Below, in pieces: positions 16,977 through 25,139 of a stretch of 40,050 nt of DNA. The position numbers and the translations under genes were made by a program. The stretch spans positions 1 through 40,050 of the forward strand of contig NZ_NRJG01000039.1 of the NCBI RefSeq assembly GCF_003585935.1, given 5' to 3'. The DNA is from Psittacicella hinzii. GTDB lineage: Bacteria > Pseudomonadota > Gammaproteobacteria > Enterobacterales > Psittacicellaceae. Within the stretch, counting starts at the first letter, position 1, and every line of letters starts with the position of its first letter. The notes under the pieces were generated by a model. The model was not told the origin of the DNA, did no database searches, and was given only the letters and a program-made list of their open reading frames with translations.

Positions 16977-17693
16977 ATGCCGCATGTATCTTTTAGTCGC
17001 TGGTTAAGTGTAGCATTCATAAGTGTCATTAGTGCTAGCTCTTATGCTGGCTACTTTTTCAACACTTCTTCTCCATGGGCAAGACCGGCTCTGATCAATA
17101 AGTTGGCTTTTGATGAACAAGATTCACGTAGTATGTACGTGTACTCTTTAGCCTTTAAGTCAGCTCCAGAATTAGAAGAGTTTCACACCTTAATGCAAAT
17201 GAACTTTGCGCGTTTACGTGATTTTCTTACTAATCAGCAGTACGAGATTGCCTACTTACCAGCTAAACTAACGCCTTTTAATGGCATGTCGTCTTTAGTG
17301 ACGCAATACTACAATACCACCGGACATAAACTCGAAGTGTTCAAAGAACAAAAAGTCGGCTTTATTACCTATTTAAATGAATTAGTTGATTGGTGTAAGA
17401 TTAATGGTTTTGCTGTAACTGATTACAGTTACAGTTGCTCCGTAGCTTATCGCTACCAAAAAATCCTTGAGTCTTTACCCGAATTTAAAGAGTATATAGA
17501 AGGCGATCCTTATTTCTTTGCCCGCGGACGTCCAGGTCCAGATTATCCTGCGCAATTAGTAGCTTTACGTCGTAAACTACGTAACTTTGATGATCCGACT
17601 AACAGTTTACTGCAATGGTACTTTAACTCTGGAGTAAGAGCTCCAGAACGCCGTGTTGTAACCTGTAGTTATCAATTAGGTACTAATTGTTAA
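16977..17693 (+). CDS. exported protein with conserved Cys pair, cluster member 3
   Basis: A 238-residue protein with a signal peptide ending A-S-S-Y-A-G, then Y-F-F-N-T, nearly the same mature N-terminus as member 1. Core elements: F-H-T-L-M-Q, Y-L-N-E-x3-W-C, a second Cys 14 residues on, S-L-P-E, and Y-F-N-S-G-V near the C-terminus. Two further cysteines lie in the last ten residues. The 10-codon frame at 16964-16996 overlaps its start. The next gene begins 12 bp after its stop, so the two form an operon. Function unknown. Confidence 0.82.
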   Translation: MPHVSFSRWLSVAFISVISASSYAGYFFNTSSPWARPALINKLAFDEQDSRSMYVYSLAFKSAPELEEFHTLMQMNFARLRDFLTNQQYEIAYLPAKLTPFNGMSSLVTQYYNTTGHKLEVFKEQKVGFITYLNELVDWCKINGFAVTDYSYSCSVAYRYQKILESLPEFKEYIEGDPYFFARGRPGPDYPAQLVALRRKLRNFDDPTNSLLQWYFNSGVRAPERRVVTCSYQLGTNC

Positions 17694-17705
17694 TCGAGAA
17701 TACTT

Positions 17706-18341
17706 ATGCAAAAACTATGGCGTCTAGTAGGACTAGTTGGTTTAGGGATAGTGAGCATTATGCCAAGCCAAGCAGGGACTTACTTTTTTACCCATAAATA
17801 TCTGCAAAATCCGCAATTAAGTGTCACCGACTATGATTACTATTATGGTTCGGTAGACTTATCGGCTTTGCATATAGATATGCAGCGCAGTATTACCCAA
17901 ATAGAAAAGCAATTAAATTACTACACTAACTTTACTAAGCGTGATTTAGTGCAGATTTTAGTGAGTTCTGTGCCAAGCTTTAGTCCTTATCTTAAAGCGA
18001 TACAGAACAATCAACTAACTTCTTATAAACCAATTGCAGCTAATCAAACTTACAGCCAATACTTAAATGAGTATGTGGATTTTTGTACCAACCAAAGTCC
18101 AATGCGCGTAAAAACCTATCGTTACAATTGTGCCATGTTAATTAAAGTGTTTACTCTTTTAGCGCAATTGCCAGATGATTTTATTCGCGAGCTCAATCAA
18201 GTAGCAATGAATCCCGATCTAGCACGTAAATTTAGTGCCAATGCAGATCGTTTCTTACGTGCTATTGGTAAGGTTGAAGATCCTGATAGTGAAGCTAATC
18301 GTATTTTAAAATTGTATTATGGGATTAGCATTACCCAGTAA
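17706..18341 (+). CDS. exported protein with conserved Cys pair, cluster member 4
   Basis: A 211-residue protein with a short, clear signal peptide ending S-Q-A-G, then T-Y-F-F-T. Core elements: L-H-I-D-M-Q, Y-L-N-E-x3-F-C, a second Cys 15 residues on, and Q-L-P-D-D. The C-terminal Y-Y-G replaces Y-F-N-S-G-V. It follows member 3 by 12 bp with a weak GAGA ribosome binding site and is the last gene before the hairpin at 18391-18423. Only the two core cysteines remain in the mature protein, which makes it the minimal form of the family. Function unknown. Confidence 0.82.
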   Translation: MQKLWRLVGLVGLGIVSIMPSQAGTYFFTHKYLQNPQLSVTDYDYYYGSVDLSALHIDMQRSITQIEKQLNYYTNFTKRDLVQILVSSVPSFSPYLKAIQNNQLTSYKPIAANQTYSQYLNEYVDFCTNQSPMRVKTYRYNCAMLIKVFTLLAQLPDDFIRELNQVAMNPDLARKFSANADRFLRAIGKVEDPDSEANRILKLYYGISITQ

Positions 18342-18390
18342 GACACATAAGTGCTAGTAATTTATAGCATAAGGCAAATACCTAAACAGA

Positions 18391-18423
18391 CTTAAGCCCA
18401 AGTAATAAACACTTGGGCTTAAG
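18391..18423 (+). terminator. hairpin ending the exported-protein cluster
   Basis: A 13-bp perfect stem, CTTAAGCCCAAGT (18391-18403) with its complement (18411-18423), and a 7-nt loop. No strong T-run follows. The CTTAAGCCC/GGGCTTAAG arm sequence also forms the hairpin at 341-384. Confidence 0.6.
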
Positions 18424-19142
18424 GCGTTTAAGCTTCTAAAATTGTAAGAAAAGAACATAAAAAGTTTGGGGACTCTAGTCAGTGTCAGGTTAGGACTAAA
18501 CATTAACAATCGTTTGCTGTTTGCAATCTAAGCGACAACCAAAGCTGTGCTACTAAAGCTGTACTATTAAAGTTAGACAACTAAAGTAGTGCAACTCAAG
18601 CAAATTCTGTGCTTCAGAGAGCAATAGACTATAAGCTCTCGCCCATAACTAATTCCTTAAAAGCGCTATTTTTAGGATGGCACGAATTTGGTATTAAGAT
18701 TTTTGCTGCTTAACTTAAAAACGGCACTAGAGAAATGAATCTAAGATAAATCGGATAAGGAAAAGCTTTGGCTAGAACATTGCACTTGCATTTAAAGCTA
18801 GTTCTTTCCCACCTAGTTTAAATTTAAGTTAATGGCAAGGCTTTTTTATCTAATCTACCTTAAGAGAGAACCGCTTTATAACTTTTCTCTAGGTTTGCTT
18901 TAAGTTAAGAGGTAAAGATTTAAGAAAATTAGATTATGAGTATGTGCTTATGAGAATATGTTTATGTGAATATTATTAGAATATGCTTATGTTGATGCTT
19001 ATGCTTGGCTAAGAAAGTTTTCTAAGTATGACCAGGCTTAGAGAAGCTTAGATATCACTCCTAGGAGTAAAAAACTTACTCCTAGGAGGCTGCGCACATC
19101 AACGATCGTAATACTTAGTTAGTAACTAAAGTACCATGCTTT
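18424..19142. other. intergenic between convergent units
   Basis: Short imperfect repeats at 18541-18590 (AAAGCTGT-type) and 18936-19005 (ATATGCTTATG-type), then the hairpin at 19058-19088. No gene seen. Confidence 0.5.
19058..19088 (-). terminator. hairpin downstream of aldehyde dehydrogenase
   Basis: A 13-bp perfect stem CTCCTAGGAGTAA (19058-19070) with TTACTCCTAGGAG (19076-19088), loop AAAAC. Each arm is itself mostly palindromic. No T-run follows on the minus strand, so it may protect the 3' end rather than terminate. Confidence 0.55.
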
Positions 19143-20627
19143 TTAATAGAAACCTTCGCGTTCTTCACGTAGGCTAATGTAGATGTTTTTTACTTGCGTG
19201 TAAGCATCTAACATCATTTTGTGAGTTTCACGACCAATTCCTGATTCTTTATAACCACCGAATGGTGCACCAGCTGGTAAACGGTTATAACAGTTCACCC
19301 ACATACGACCAGTTTGTACGGCTTTAGCTACGCGAATCGCACGGCTTAAGTCTTTAGTCCAAACTGCCCCACCTAAACCATACACTGAATCATTTGCAGC
19401 TTTCACTACTTCTTCTTCAGTTTCGAATTTAATAATGGTTGCTACTGGACCAAAAATTTCTTCTTGGCTTACGCGATCTTTGTTGCTCTTACTTTCTAAC
19501 AGAGTAGGAAGCATGAACACACCGTTTTGTAATTCTGGTTTGTTTGCACGTTCACCACCGGTAATTACACGACAACCTTCTTCTTTACCAATAGCTACAT
19601 ATTTAAGAATAGTATCTAATTGGCTTTGGTTGATTTGAGCACCCATTACCGTATCATCTTCCCAAGGAAGACCAACTTTAATTTTTTCGAACTCGCCTTT
19701 AATTGCTTCTACGAATTTGTCGTAAATGCCAGCTTGTACGAAAATACGTGAACCAGCACAGCACACTTGACCTTGGTTGAAAAGAATACCTTTAGCCACC
19801 CCTTCAAGTGCTTTATCAAATGGACAATCATCAAAGAAGATATTTGCTGATTTACCACCTAACTCTAGAGTTGCTGGTACTAAACGCTCAGCAGCTGCTA
19901 CAGCTACACGACGACCGATTTCAGTTGAACCTGTAAATGCTAGTTTCGCAAAGCCTGGGTGTTTAAGCATGTATTCACCAGAACGTGAACCTTTACCAGT
20001 AATTACATTCACTACGCCTTTTGGTAATAATGGGTTAATTTTTTCCATTAAAGATAAAAGGCTTAATGAAGTTGTTGAAGATGGGTGAATTACTACCGTA
20101 CAACCTGCAGCTAAAGCTGGAGCGATTTTCCAAGCTGCCATTAAGAATGGGAAGTTCCAAGGAATAATCTGTCCTACTACCCCAATAGGTTCACGTAAGA
20201 CAATCGATAAGTCTTCTTGATCGATATCGTTTACTGTACCTTCTTCAGCAAGTACCACACCCGCAAAGTATCTAAAGTGCTCTACTGCTAATGGGATATC
20301 AGCCGCACGAGTTTCACGAATTGGTTTACCATTATCAAGAGTTTCTTGTAAGGCAAATAATTCTAAATTTTCTTCAATTACGTCAGCGATTTTATTTAAT
20401 AAAGCTGCACGTTCTGCTTTAGTAGTTTTTGAGAAAGTCTCAAAAGCTTTAGTCGCAGCAGCTACTGCCGCATCTACATCGGCATCAGCTGCATCCACGA
20501 AGGTTGCAAGTGCTTGACCATTTGCTGGGTTGTACGAAGTTAAAGCTTTACCTTCAACTCCATTTGTCCATTCACCATTAATGAGTAAGCCATAGTGTTT
20601 TGCAAATACATCTAAATTTTTTGACAT
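19143..20627 (-). CDS. NAD(P)-dependent aldehyde dehydrogenase
   Basis: A 494-residue cytosolic aldehyde dehydrogenase oxidising an aldehyde to its acid. All landmarks are present: P-W-N-F-P at 156-160, F-T-G-S-T at 231-235, E-L-G-G-K with catalytic Glu255, and G-Q-V-C-C with nucleophile Cys289. It resembles the AldB-type branch; the physiological aldehyde cannot be read. One notable change: the usual K-P-[SA] cofactor segment reads V-I-H-P-S-S, placing His181 where most family members have the lysine that contacts the NAD ribose. The frame extends 30 codons upstream, but ATG 20627 aligns with the family start and has GGAG about 9 bases before it. It stands alone. Confidence 0.95.
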   Translation of the reverse strand: MSKNLDVFAKHYGLLINGEWTNGVEGKALTSYNPANGQALATFVDAADADVDAAVAAATKAFETFSKTTKAERAALLNKIADVIEENLELFALQETLDNGKPIRETRAADIPLAVEHFRYFAGVVLAEEGTVNDIDQEDLSIVLREPIGVVGQIIPWNFPFLMAAWKIAPALAAGCTVVIHPSSTTSLSLLSLMEKINPLLPKGVVNVITGKGSRSGEYMLKHPGFAKLAFTGSTEIGRRVAVAAAERLVPATLELGGKSANIFFDDCPFDKALEGVAKGILFNQGQVCCAGSRIFVQAGIYDKFVEAIKGEFEKIKVGLPWEDDTVMGAQINQSQLDTILKYVAIGKEEGCRVITGGERANKPELQNGVFMLPTLLESKSNKDRVSQEEIFGPVATIIKFETEEEVVKAANDSVYGLGGAVWTKDLSRAIRVAKAVQTGRMWVNCYNRLPAGAPFGGYKESGIGRETHKMMLDAYTQVKNIYISLREEREGFY

Positions 20628-22319
20628 ACAACAGTCTCCGTGACTAAGCATGAAATAAAACTTTTTAGCAACTAAAGGTAAACTGGCGTTTCTAGGTTGG
20701 ACTCGGCCCGTTGCCAACCTAGAGAGTAGACTTAGATAAACTAAGCTTTACCGTAGCTAAAAGCACGAAAGCCTTATTACTTCACTCTTGCTACGTTCAC
20801 TTAATTAGGCGCACCTAAACGCAGCTTTTAGGGGGTATAAGAGAGAAATAAAAAACTGACGGGGGATTGTAACTTTAGTACGAGTAACAGTAAATCAACA
20901 AGAACTAAGAGTTGACGTGAAAGCTTTTAGTGCCAGTTTATGGATTTAGCAAAGCTAAAAAACCAAGAGGATCTTAAGTTATTTATTTCCTCTAAAACAA
21001 GTTAGAGGGTTGAAGTATAACTTTAAGAAAAGGGAGTAAAAGAGTAAACAGTTGTTAGACTAAACTTAAATGACCATTAGGAGTACACAATTAGTTGTAG
21101 TACCTCTTAAGGAGATTGTTACTAACTTAGTTAAGCTTAGGTAAAAAGCAATACTTAGCGAATGCCTAAAAGCAAAACTTAGTTAATCACTACAAGCAAA
21201 CTTAGCTAATACTTAAAAAGTAAGAGTTAAGTTTAATTTCCCTGCTGCCAGCCTGTTGCTAAGTAGGTGATAAGAGAATTACCACTTGCTTAAGCAATTA
21301 AACCGATCTCTTAAGTAGGGTAAGTCTGTCTAACTATAGGAATAGTGTCATAGATACTTAAGAGCAGAAATAGAACCCTAAGCAACAAGTTCGGAAAATA
21401 TTCCTCTACTTCTAACGGCAAAGATAAGGAAATAAGTTGTTAGAAGTAAGGAACTAAAAACAAAAGTGTCGCTAAAAAAGCTTTATTTCATTTAGGTTAG
21501 GAGAAATTAAAAATAAAAACTAACTATGAGTTTTACAGCAGTCATTAAATTTATGCCTAAAGCAATGATGCATATCTAATAAATTAGTAGGCATTAATCT
21601 TTTAACTTGTTTCTTTTCCTTTATTATAGGCGGCAATAATTGAAAAAATTACAACAAGGCGTTTTTTTCTTAGATTTATGGCATCCGTTGCACAATATTT
21701 TGATGAAATTGATCCAATCAATCAAAAATTAGCAATTTTGCCTAAAAATGTGAAAAAAAGTTTGGCAATAAGCGCAATAGATAAAGATATATGTGCCTAA
21801 ATATGCCGATTTAAAACGCAAGTAAAACGTAAGTAGTACCTAAAATTTTACAACTTTGTAAAACACACTATAAATCACAACTTAAACCATTGAATAATCG
21901 GTAAAAATATAGGTAGCTTTTCGATCAAAATGTTCAATTTCTTCTTACGTTTTTAACCCCGAAAAAACAATACTTAGCGTCAAATTCACATCTTGAGAAT
22001 AAATTTCACAAGCAAACGTAAGTTTTCACAAAAAATACGATTATTTAAATTATTTTTAATTTGTATCATTTTTGGGGTACAGCTCAACAGGTTTTTAGGA
22101 CTATGAATAAGTGTTGAGAAGTCACGTTGCAGCTTATACAAACTCACGCAAGGAGGCTAGGTGTTGAGACGCCAGGGAAGTGGAGACTGGGTATGAGGGC
22201 AGTAGAGTCTAGGTGTATGGGGAGCGCCTACGAGTGAGGGAAGATAAGTTAGAGTATACGGGATTGAAATGTGGTTGTTGGTGTGAAGTGTGAGGTGTAA
22301 TCATTTTTGCCAAAAGAAA
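20628..22319. other. long intergenic region downstream of a minus-strand unit
   Basis: Mostly AT-rich, with TTAGTTAA- and AAGTAAAA-like imperfect repeats (20870-21260). One possible 40-codon frame lies at 21678-21800. The 22090-22300 segment is strikingly G-rich and C-poor on the plus strand (see findings). No large gene. Confidence 0.5.
21678..21800 (+). CDS. possible 40-residue small protein
   Basis: ATG at 21678 to TAA at 21800. Composition is protein-like (acidic N-terminal half F-D-E-I-D, then I-L-P-K-N-V-K-K, with alternating hydrophobics). The only binding-site candidate, AAGG, is about 20 bases upstream. No family recognised. It could be a chance frame. Confidence 0.2.
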   Translation: MASVAQYFDEIDPINQKLAILPKNVKKSLAISAIDKDICA

Positions 22320-22345
22320 AACCCAGAGAATAAGATCTCTGGGTT
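22320..22345 (-). terminator. intrinsic terminator, minus strand
   Basis: A 10-bp perfect stem AACCCAGAGA (22320-22329) with TCTCTGGGTT (22336-22345), loop ATAAGA. On the minus strand it is followed by TTTTCTTTT. It ends the small-peptide transcript. Confidence 0.85.
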
Positions 22346-22347
22346 CA

Positions 22348-22422
22348 TCATTTCGAACATATTTCTACGTCTATGTTGCTTAGGCATAGCTGTAGAGATA
22401 GGTACAGGTAAAAACCTGTCAT
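22348..22422 (-). CDS. possible 24-residue second small peptide
   Basis: ATG at 22422 with AGGAAA just upstream on the minus strand, 24 codons to TGA at 22350-22348. The product is hydrophobic in the first half (F-Y-L-Y-L-S-L-Q-L-C-L), then acidic. Its first codons lie in a hairpin (22404-22409 with 22414-22419), which may gate translation. It ends two bases before the terminator stem. Speculative. Confidence 0.25.
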   Translation of the reverse strand: MTGFYLYLSLQLCLSNIDVEICSK

Positions 22423-22581
22423 GTTTCCTGTGCCTTGCGGAATATTAAGTAAATTACTCTTGCTTATTTTGACTCTTATTTTAGAGATAGAATTACTAAA
22501 GTAATTGATGTAAGCTACGCAACTGATGTTACGAATGTAAATTACTTAGATTAGTTCAAACTGTTTAAACTTTAATGGCAG

Positions 22582-22635
22582 TTAAATTTTAAACATTACA
22601 AATAAACTAATTCCTGCTAGTGCAAGAAAGATCAT
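22582..22635 (-). CDS. possible 17-residue hydrophobic membrane peptide
   Basis: ATG at 22635, stop TAA at 22584-22582. The peptide is almost wholly apolar (start M-I-F-L-A-L-A-G-I, then S-L-F-V-M-F-K-I), enough for one short membrane span, with a single lysine near the C-terminus. A good ribosome binding site, AAGAGG (22645-22650 on the plus map), sits 9 bases upstream. It lies in a compact unit with a TATAAT, a 170-nt leader with three hairpins, and a terminator. Very short hydrophobic products of this kind include Ibs/Fst-type toxins of type I toxin-antitoxin loci and small subunits such as KdpF or CydX; nothing here decides between them. Confidence 0.45.
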   Translation of the reverse strand: MIFLALAGISLFVMFKI

Positions 22636-22701
22636 GTTAATTTACCTCTTAACTTAATTACCTAAATAATATTAGATGAGCGTAATTAACTCGACTAGGA
22701 A

Positions 22702-22806
22702 CGTAAATTCATCTTGGCAGAGATGAGATTTACGGAGAGTTTATAAAACTTTATAAACTCGCACTGCAAAGCTGAGGAGGGATGCAAAAAGCTCCTTTAG
22801 CTTTTT
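22702..22806 (-). promoter_or_regulatory. structured leader of the small-peptide transcript
   Basis: Three hairpins lie between the TATAAT and the peptide: AAAAAGCT/AGCTTTTT (22786-22793, 22799-22806), GAGTTTATA/TATAAACTC (22737-22745, 22752-22760), and a 13-pair stem CGTAAAT-TCATCT (22702-22714) with AGATGA (22721-22726) and ATTTACG (22728-22734) around a TGGCAG-type loop, with one bulged base. Confidence 0.5.
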
Positions 22807-22816
22807 AGGCTTGCTC

Positions 22817-22822
22817 ATTATA
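22817..22822 (-). promoter_or_regulatory. minus-10 box of the small-peptide unit
   Basis: A perfect TATAAT on the minus strand, with TTGTGC 19 bp upstream as a weak minus-35. It would start transcription near 22810, immediately before the first leader hairpin. Confidence 0.5.
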
Positions 22823-22860
22823 CTCTTTTTAGTCGCAATTTGCACAAGATGAGTATGGAC

Positions 22861-23032
22861 CTGCTACTCTAATGGTTAATACTTGCTATTCTAGGACTAA
22901 AAGCTTGCCACTCTACTGATTAAAACTTACCACTCTAATGATGAAAGTCTATTACTCTAGCTTGAAAAGATTATCACTCTAGTATTGCAAGTTTATTACC
23001 TAGCGCTGCAATCTTATTATTCTCATGATACA
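22861..23032 (+). repeat. degenerate 22-bp tandem repeat, about 8 copies
   Basis: Units begin at 22861, 22882, 22904, 22926, 22948, 22970, 22992 and 23013. Consensus is about CTTAYYACTCTARTGATKAAAG; the ACTCTA core is best kept. Spacing is 21 or 22 bp throughout. It lies between the small-peptide promoter and dnaQ. Confidence 0.75.
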
Positions 23033-23172
23033 AATTATCATTATGTGTAATCAGGTTTCTCTTTTTAGTTTTTTAGTTTTTCAGGTTGTTTGTGGGGTAT
23101 TACCTTTCCTAACAATTATCGAATAGAGTATGGTTACCTAAGTGCGTGATTAGATGAGATACTTGACGACCA

Positions 23173-23181
23173 TGCTATAAT
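23173..23181 (+). promoter_or_regulatory. extended minus-10 promoter of dnaQ
   Basis: TGCTATAAT, a perfect extended minus-10 box with no good minus-35. Transcription would start near 23188, giving a leader of about 105 nt. Confidence 0.55.
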
Positions 23182-23293
23182 AGAAGACTGTTTTTATCCT
23201 CTGCTGATTTAAGCAGCGATAGTAACTTTCGGGCTTGGTTTAAGTAGGTACTTAATACCAAGGAAGTATTAACTCTTACGTAGAAGATAACTG

Positions 23294-25135
23294 ATGACAG
23301 CAGATAAATCTCTTGGTGATGTTTCTCAAGAACCTATAGAAAGTACGGAGAATACAACGTCAACTTCTTCAACTCATGTATCGAGTTTTTCTATACATGA
23401 TATTTCTAATCTAGATGCCCAAAAACGCAGTTCATCAAGCAATATATATTCGAGTGATGCTGAACCCGATTACGATGAAGATGATGAAGACGATCTAGAC
23501 TTAGCAACCCTTATTCAAAAAAATAAAGGTCTGCAAGGTGCAGAGCAAGCTGCGCAAGATAGTGCTGCTGTAGCCCAAGATAGTGCTGCTTTGGCACAAG
23601 ATAGTGCTGCTTTGGCACAAGATAGTGCTGCTTTTATGCAAGGGCAAGCGCAAGCCCAAGGCATGCTTGAGGCCGCAGCAATGCAACAAGCCATTCTTGC
23701 TGGACAGCAAGCTTTTGCGACAGAACAAAAGTATCTCCATGCCCAGCATCATGGTGCAGCAAGCTTAGATGCTTCAACTGATGACGGGTGGATGGCAGCT
23801 CTCGCCGCAGATGCGCAGACCCAACAACAGTTTGCCCAGCAAAAAGCCACTGCACCTGATGATGTGCAAGCCGCTTTAATGCAAAAACGAGGCGAAGACT
23901 TCTCTCCAGGGCAAGCTATCACTGGAGATCACTATAGTGAAAATCCTCCAGTCGAACAAGAAGTAGAACTGCCGTTTGACTATAGTGTGTACGATATCTA
24001 TCGCCAACAGGATCATAGTTATTCCCAATCACCACCTATTGATTTTAGTTATGATGAAGCTACTTTTTTAGCTAAGCAATCATTAGTAACTCAAGGTGGG
24101 ATGATTGACTATGAAGAATCAGAATTCCCTTTAACGCGTTTTGAGGTAGAACTCTATGCGCAATATCCTGAATTACGTCCAGATCCGATTGGTGATGCCT
24201 TTACCAAGCATAGTCTCGAATACGTAAAAGCTCTACATGCTAAAAAATTCGACTGCTACTTTATGGATACCGAGACCACGGGGATGACTCGTGAACCTGG
24301 ACGTAAACCATCCGATGGACATCGGATCATTACTTTAGGGATGGTGCCGTTTTTCAATGACCGTTTAGATCTAGATAACACCGAACAAATGGTCGACTGG
24401 GTATTTAATCCAGAAGAAGTAGAAATCGAGCACGAAGCCTATAAAGTACACGGTTTTAAAAATAAAGACTTAATCCACGCACCAATTTTCCACGAGTTTG
24501 TGGATGAATTTGTGCAACGCATTATGGGTAAAGTACTCATTATTCATAATGCTCCCTTCGATTTAGCTTTCTTAAACATGGAGTTAAAACGAGCGGGAAA
24601 AAACTTCGAAGTTGAAGATATTTGTTTAGTAATCGATTCTTTAGTATTGGCACGTAGTCTGTATCAAGGACGTGCATCACTTGATGCCCTTTCAGAAAGA
24701 TTTGGTGTAAGTATTCGCCGTGACCTGCACGGGGCATTACTTGACTCCATGATTCTTGCCGATGCCTATATTCGTATGCTGAATTCTTTACAAGAAGAAT
24801 GGCTAATCGACAAAACTAAAGGCTTTAAACGGCCCATTATCTGGGACTTCGATGATGAGGATACTCCTCCTTTAGATCCAGAATTAATTGCGCTAGCAAA
24901 TACGCTTAAAGTAACGGTGTCTGAAGAAGATTTGCAGCGCCACGAGAAATTTTGTGAAGAATTTAATATCGTAACAACCTTTGACTTGATTTCTAAAGCT
25001 AAACAACTCGAATTACAACAACAAGAAAAAGCTCGTCAAGAGGCAGAGTTAGCTGAAGCAGCTGAAGACGAAGAAGAGTATGCAGTTGAAGAACAAGCAA
25101 TTGTTGTAAATAATACTGAGACAGAAAGCGCTTAA
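23294..25135 (+). CDS. dnaQ: DNA polymerase III epsilon subunit with long N-terminal extension
   Basis: A 613-residue protein; E. coli DnaQ has 243. The 3'-5' proofreading exonuclease domain occupies about 318-505 with intact DEDDh residues: Asp325 and Glu327 in D-T-E-T-T-G, Asp423 in H-N-A-P-F-D, His479 and Asp484 in H-G-A-L-L-D. The following A-N-T-L-K-V-x8-L-x-R-H-E segment resembles the E. coli C-terminus that binds the alpha subunit, so this is the replicative epsilon, not a stray exonuclease. Residues 1-317 are additional: Ser/Thr-rich, then an acidic patch (57-71), four A-Q-D-S-A-A-L heptads (about 86-113), and Gln/Ala-rich sequence. An acidic Glu/Ala tail follows at about 575-613. The ribosome binding site is weak. 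ribA follows by 4 bp. Confidence 0.92.
   Translation: MTADKSLGDVSQEPIESTENTTSTSSTHVSSFSIHDISNLDAQKRSSSSNIYSSDAEPDYDEDDEDDLDLATLIQKNKGLQGAEQAAQDSAAVAQDSAALAQDSAALAQDSAAFMQGQAQAQGMLEAAAMQQAILAGQQAFATEQKYLHAQHHGAASLDASTDDGWMAALAADAQTQQQFAQQKATAPDDVQAALMQKRGEDFSPGQAITGDHYSENPPVEQEVELPFDYSVYDIYRQQDHSYSQSPPIDFSYDEATFLAKQSLVTQGGMIDYEESEFPLTRFEVELYAQYPELRPDPIGDAFTKHSLEYVKALHAKKFDCYFMDTETTGMTREPGRKPSDGHRIITLGMVPFFNDRLDLDNTEQMVDWVFNPEEVEIEHEAYKVHGFKNKDLIHAPIFHEFVDEFVQRIMGKVLIIHNAPFDLAFLNMELKRAGKNFEVEDICLVIDSLVLARSLYQGRASLDALSERFGVSIRRDLHGALLDSMILADAYIRMLNSLQEEWLIDKTKGFKRPIIWDFDDEDTPPLDPELIALANTLKVTVSEEDLQRHEKFCEEFNIVTTFDLISKAKQLELQQQEKARQEAELAEAAEDEEEYAVEEQAIVVNNTETESA
23555..23632 (+). repeat. 21-bp in-frame tandem repeat in dnaQ
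   Basis: Four copies of a 21-bp unit (CAAGATAGTGCTGCT conserved at 23555, 23576, 23597 and 23618) encode the heptad A-Q-D-S-A-A-L. Copies 3 and 4 are nearly identical, so copy number may vary between strains without breaking the frame. Confidence 0.85.
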
Positions 25136-25139
25136 ACTA

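Noticed and set aside
19777-20088. 103-codon frame opposite the aldehyde dehydrogenase
   Set aside because: A shadow of a strongly conserved gene on the other strand.
22861-23032. CRISPR array
   Set aside because: Units are contiguous and degenerate with no spacers between conserved repeats, and no cas gene is present.
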